6,723 nucleotides of DNA from JANYCG01 sp031418395 (GTDB taxonomy: Bacteria; Pseudomonadota; Gammaproteobacteria; Burkholderiales; Burkholderiaceae_C): the NCBI GenBank assembly GCA_031418395.1, contig JANOXL010000256.1:1-6723 (forward strand), in the 5' to 3' direction. A program made the translations under genes and the position numbers. Below the pieces are notes generated by a model. The model did no database searches. It saw nothing but the letters and a program-made list of their open reading frames with translations, and was not told the DNA's origin. The first letter of the stretch is position 1. The number at the start of each line of letters is the position of its first letter. Below are positions 5,318-6,723 of the stretch, piece by piece.

Positions 5318-5971
5318 TTGACACAGTCTTACAACGAAGCCTCAATTGAAAAGTATCGCGCCCGCGCGGCCGGCTACGATGCTTCTGCCAAATTCACCAT
5401 GCCCCTGCGCAGGCGCACGATCAGCCTGCTGCAATTGCGCCCTGGCGAGGTGGTGTTGGACGTCGGCGCGGGTACAGGTTTGAGTTACGCGCTGCTGCGC
5501 CAGGCTGTCGGGCCGCAGGGCCGGATTTTGGCGTTTGAGCAAAGTCCCGAGATGTTTGCGCAGGCGCAGCAGCGTTGCTTGGACGATACGTCGCTGTCCG
5601 GTGGACGGGGTGAGGCTGGGTTGTGGCAGGTCTGCGCCAGTGCCGAAACCGTGCAGTTGCCGCAACGGTTTGAGGCCGTGTTGTTCAACTACACCCATGA
5701 CATTTCCCGCTCGCCCGAAGCCGTGGCCAATATCCTGCGCCAATGCCAACCTGGTGCGCGGGTGGCGATGGCCGGCATGAAATTTTTCCCTTGGTGGACC
5801 GGGCCACTGAACCTGCTGGCCTGGGCCAAAAACCGCCCCTACAACGCCCGCGCCGCCGATTTGTGGGCGCCGTGGGATCTGGTTGCAGCTTATTGCAGCG
5901 CGTTTCACCTTGAATCGACACAATGGGGCATGGGCTATCTGGCCCATGGCGTGTTGCGATCCGAGGTTTAA
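5318..5971 (+). CDS. Class I SAM-dependent methyltransferase, substrate unknown
   Basis: The 217-residue protein has a Rossmann-fold methyltransferase core. Motif I is VLDVGAGTG (46-54), the glycine-rich SAM loop. An acidic residue ends strand 2 (E74 in ILAFEQSPEM) and would hold the ribose hydroxyls. A S-A-E-T-V-Q-L-P segment follows at 108-115, then strand 4 with LFNYTHDI (122-129) and a strand 5 block ending in MKFFPWW (154-160). The C-terminal part (WWTGPLNLLAWAKNRPYN, 159-176) is rich in aromatic residues and probably shapes the substrate pocket. Start: TTG at 5318, since an in-frame TAG lies at 5306-5308 and the first ATG (codon 28) would remove the typical KYRARAAGYD front. No Shine-Dalgarno sequence is visible, so the start is less certain than the gene. 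The MaoC gene follows after 101 bases on the same strand. It resembles UbiE-type enzymes only in the general fold. Confidence 0.88.
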   Translation: MTQSYNEASIEKYRARAAGYDASAKFTMPLRRRTISLLQLRPGEVVLDVGAGTGLSYALLRQAVGPQGRILAFEQSPEMFAQAQQRCLDDTSLSGGRGEAGLWQVCASAETVQLPQRFEAVLFNYTHDISRSPEAVANILRQCQPGARVAMAGMKFFPWWTGPLNLLAWAKNRPYNARAADLWAPWDLVAAYCSAFHLESTQWGMGYLAHGVLRSEV

Positions 5972-6007
5972 AACCAGCCAATGCGTGAGGCAAATGCTTG
6001 AGACCCG

Positions 6008-6030
6008 CGCCTGGCAGTGTGAGCCAGGCG
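6008..6030 (+). repeat. Perfect 8-base GC-rich hairpin between the methyltransferase and MaoC genes
   Basis: CGCCTGGC (6008-6015) and GCCAGGCG (6023-6030) pair exactly with a seven-base loop. It begins 37 bases after the methyltransferase stop and ends 42 bases before the MaoC start. The sequence after it (ATGAAGGTC) has no T-run, so a normal intrinsic terminator is unlikely. An RNA-stabilising or processing hairpin, or a protein-binding palindrome, fits better. Confidence 0.45.
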
Positions 6031-6072
6031 ATGAAGGTCAACCGCCGCGCATTGATTTGAAAGCGTACAACC

Positions 6073-6552
6073 ATGCCCGCCCCAAAAATTCATTTCAAAA
6101 CGCCCGAAAAATACTGGGAAGACGCCCGCCTGGGCGACGAATGTGTGAGCCCGAGTTATGAGGTAACCGCCGCGCGCATCGACGCCTACGCCGAACTCAC
6201 GGGCGATTTCACGCTGGTTCATGTGGATGAGGCATTCGCCCGCAATTCGCATTTCGGACAACGCGTGGCGCACGGGCTGATGGGGCAATCCGTCGCCGAC
6301 GGCCTCAAAACCCAGAGTGAATACCGTTTTTTACCCGGTATGTCGTTGGGCTGGACCTGGGACTTTTTGCTGCCGATTTATATTGGCGACGTATTGCGCG
6401 TGAAGTTCAGGGTTGGCAGCCTGCGAGAGAGCAAAAGCAAACCCGGCTGGGGCATTGTGGTGATGCCGTCTGAACTGTTCAACCAGCATGGCCAAGTGGT
6501 GCAACGCGGTGAACATCGGCTGATGATTCCGCGCAGGCCGGGCGCAGTTTGA
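6073..6552 (+). CDS. MaoC-family hot-dog dehydratase
   Basis: The 159-residue protein is a single hot-dog domain of the MaoC / (R)-specific enoyl-CoA hydratase type, which adds water to 2-enoyl-CoA in the cytoplasm. The active-site segment reads TGDFTLVHVDEAFA (43-56): D45 and H50 have the D-x4-H spacing of the catalytic pair (D31 and H36 in Aeromonas PhaJ). The usual Asn-Pro between them is Thr-Leu here (T47, L48). The overhang block SHFGQRVAHGLM (59-70) is typical. The later strands (GWTWDFLLPIYIGDVLRVKFRV) fit the family. An in-frame TGA lies 12 bases before ATG 6073, which fixes the start; only a weak GAAAG precedes it. No PHA, fatty acid or CoA-ligase gene is in view, so the actual acyl-CoA is unknown. 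Confidence 0.92.
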   Translation: MPAPKIHFKTPEKYWEDARLGDECVSPSYEVTAARIDAYAELTGDFTLVHVDEAFARNSHFGQRVAHGLMGQSVADGLKTQSEYRFLPGMSLGWTWDFLLPIYIGDVLRVKFRVGSLRESKSKPGWGIVVMPSELFNQHGQVVQRGEHRLMIPRRPGAV

Positions 6553-6568
6553 AAGCCAGCGACGGCTT
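6553..6568 (+). terminator. Weak stem directly after the MaoC stop codon
   Basis: AAGCC (6553-6557) and GGCTT (6564-6568) can pair with a six-base loop immediately after the TGA at 6550-6552. The stem is only five base pairs and is followed by GAAATTCAAATTC rather than a T-run, so it is at best a weak 3' end signal. Confidence 0.2.
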
Positions 6569-6595
6569 GAAATTCAAATTCGATTAAAAAATAAA

Positions 6596-6690
6596 CTAAA
6601 TTTAACTAAAATAGTCTATTTTTAGATCAAGATAAGTATTAAATATATAGCTATCTAAGCATTATTGACGGGAACTAGGTGCCAATTTAA
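6596..6690 (+). repeat. Degenerate intergenic repeat element, copy B
   Basis: This AT-rich stretch carries CTAAATTTA, ATATAGC, TAAGCAT and CTAGGTGCCA in the same order and near-equal spacing as copy A at 2781-2880. It also holds an imperfect palindrome, CTAAAATAG-T-CTATTTTTAG (about 6606-6625), with one extra T in the right arm. Such sequence between genes fits a dispersed repeat more than a promoter region, though AT-rich promoters cannot be excluded. Confidence 0.35.
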
Positions 6691-6723
6691 TGAATAAACA
6701 AGTAAAAAACAGACCTCAACAAG
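6690..6723 (+). CDS. Possible start of a further gene, cut by the window edge
   Basis: An ATG at 6690 opens a frame MNKQVKNRPQQ that runs off the end of the window. A TAGGT (6676-6680) lies nine bases upstream and could serve as a ribosome binding site, but it is also part of the repeat element. Eleven codons of AT-rich, Lys/Gln/Asn-rich sequence are too little to identify anything, and the frame may be chance. Confidence 0.22.
   Translation, partial: MNKQVKNRPQQ

Noticed and set aside
5342..6288. Minus-strand open frames opposite the methyltransferase and MaoC genes
   Set aside because: No motifs; the plus frames carry clear SAM-binding and hot-dog signatures.
1..6723. CRISPR array, tRNA or rRNA genes
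   Set aside because: No regularly spaced direct repeats, cloverleaf-like sequence or rRNA-like conserved stretch was seen on reading the window.

Overview
The window looks like chromosomal DNA of a betaproteobacterium, most likely Burkholderiales and probably Comamonadaceae (Rhodoferax/Polaromonas-like). This rests on the GC-rich coding style, on the pairing of malate synthase G with a type II haloacid dehalogenase, and on AT-rich intergenic stretches that resemble dispersed repeats I recall from that family. The placement is inference; no rRNA or other marker gene is present.

Layout. Positions 1-1721 (minus) hold most of malate synthase G (glcB), whose C-terminus lies outside the window. 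Positions 1794-2537 (minus) encode a type II (S)-2-haloacid dehalogenase with every catalytic residue visible. Positions 2538-2958 are a 421-base gap: a GC-rich part with a possible coding remnant, an AT-rich part with a perfect inverted repeat and a degenerate repeat element, and a short GC-rich tail that extends the next gene's frame. Positions 2959-4512 (minus) encode a 517-residue protein with the AAA_14/DUF4143 architecture but no usable Walker A lysine or Walker B aspartate. Positions 4513-4771 are non-coding and full of short inverted repeats. Positions 4772-5143 (minus) encode a small multidrug resistance (SMR) transporter. Two plus-strand genes follow: a class I SAM-dependent methyltransferase (5318-5971) and a MaoC-type hot-dog dehydratase (6073-6552). 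The window ends in an AT-rich stretch with a second copy of the repeat element and perhaps the first codons of another gene.

How the genes fit together. The dehalogenase and malate synthase G make chemical sense as a pair: haloacetate gives glycolate, glycolate can be oxidised to glyoxylate elsewhere, and malate synthase condenses glyoxylate with acetyl-CoA. A possible attenuator or terminator hairpin lies between them. The other genes look like independent single-gene units, and their exact substrates cannot be read from the sequence. The item most worth following up is the degenerate ATPase: an intact, full-length frame that has lost both nucleotide-binding signatures and the conserved lysine of its nuclease-like domain, and that is flanked by near-identical 17-base direct repeats.
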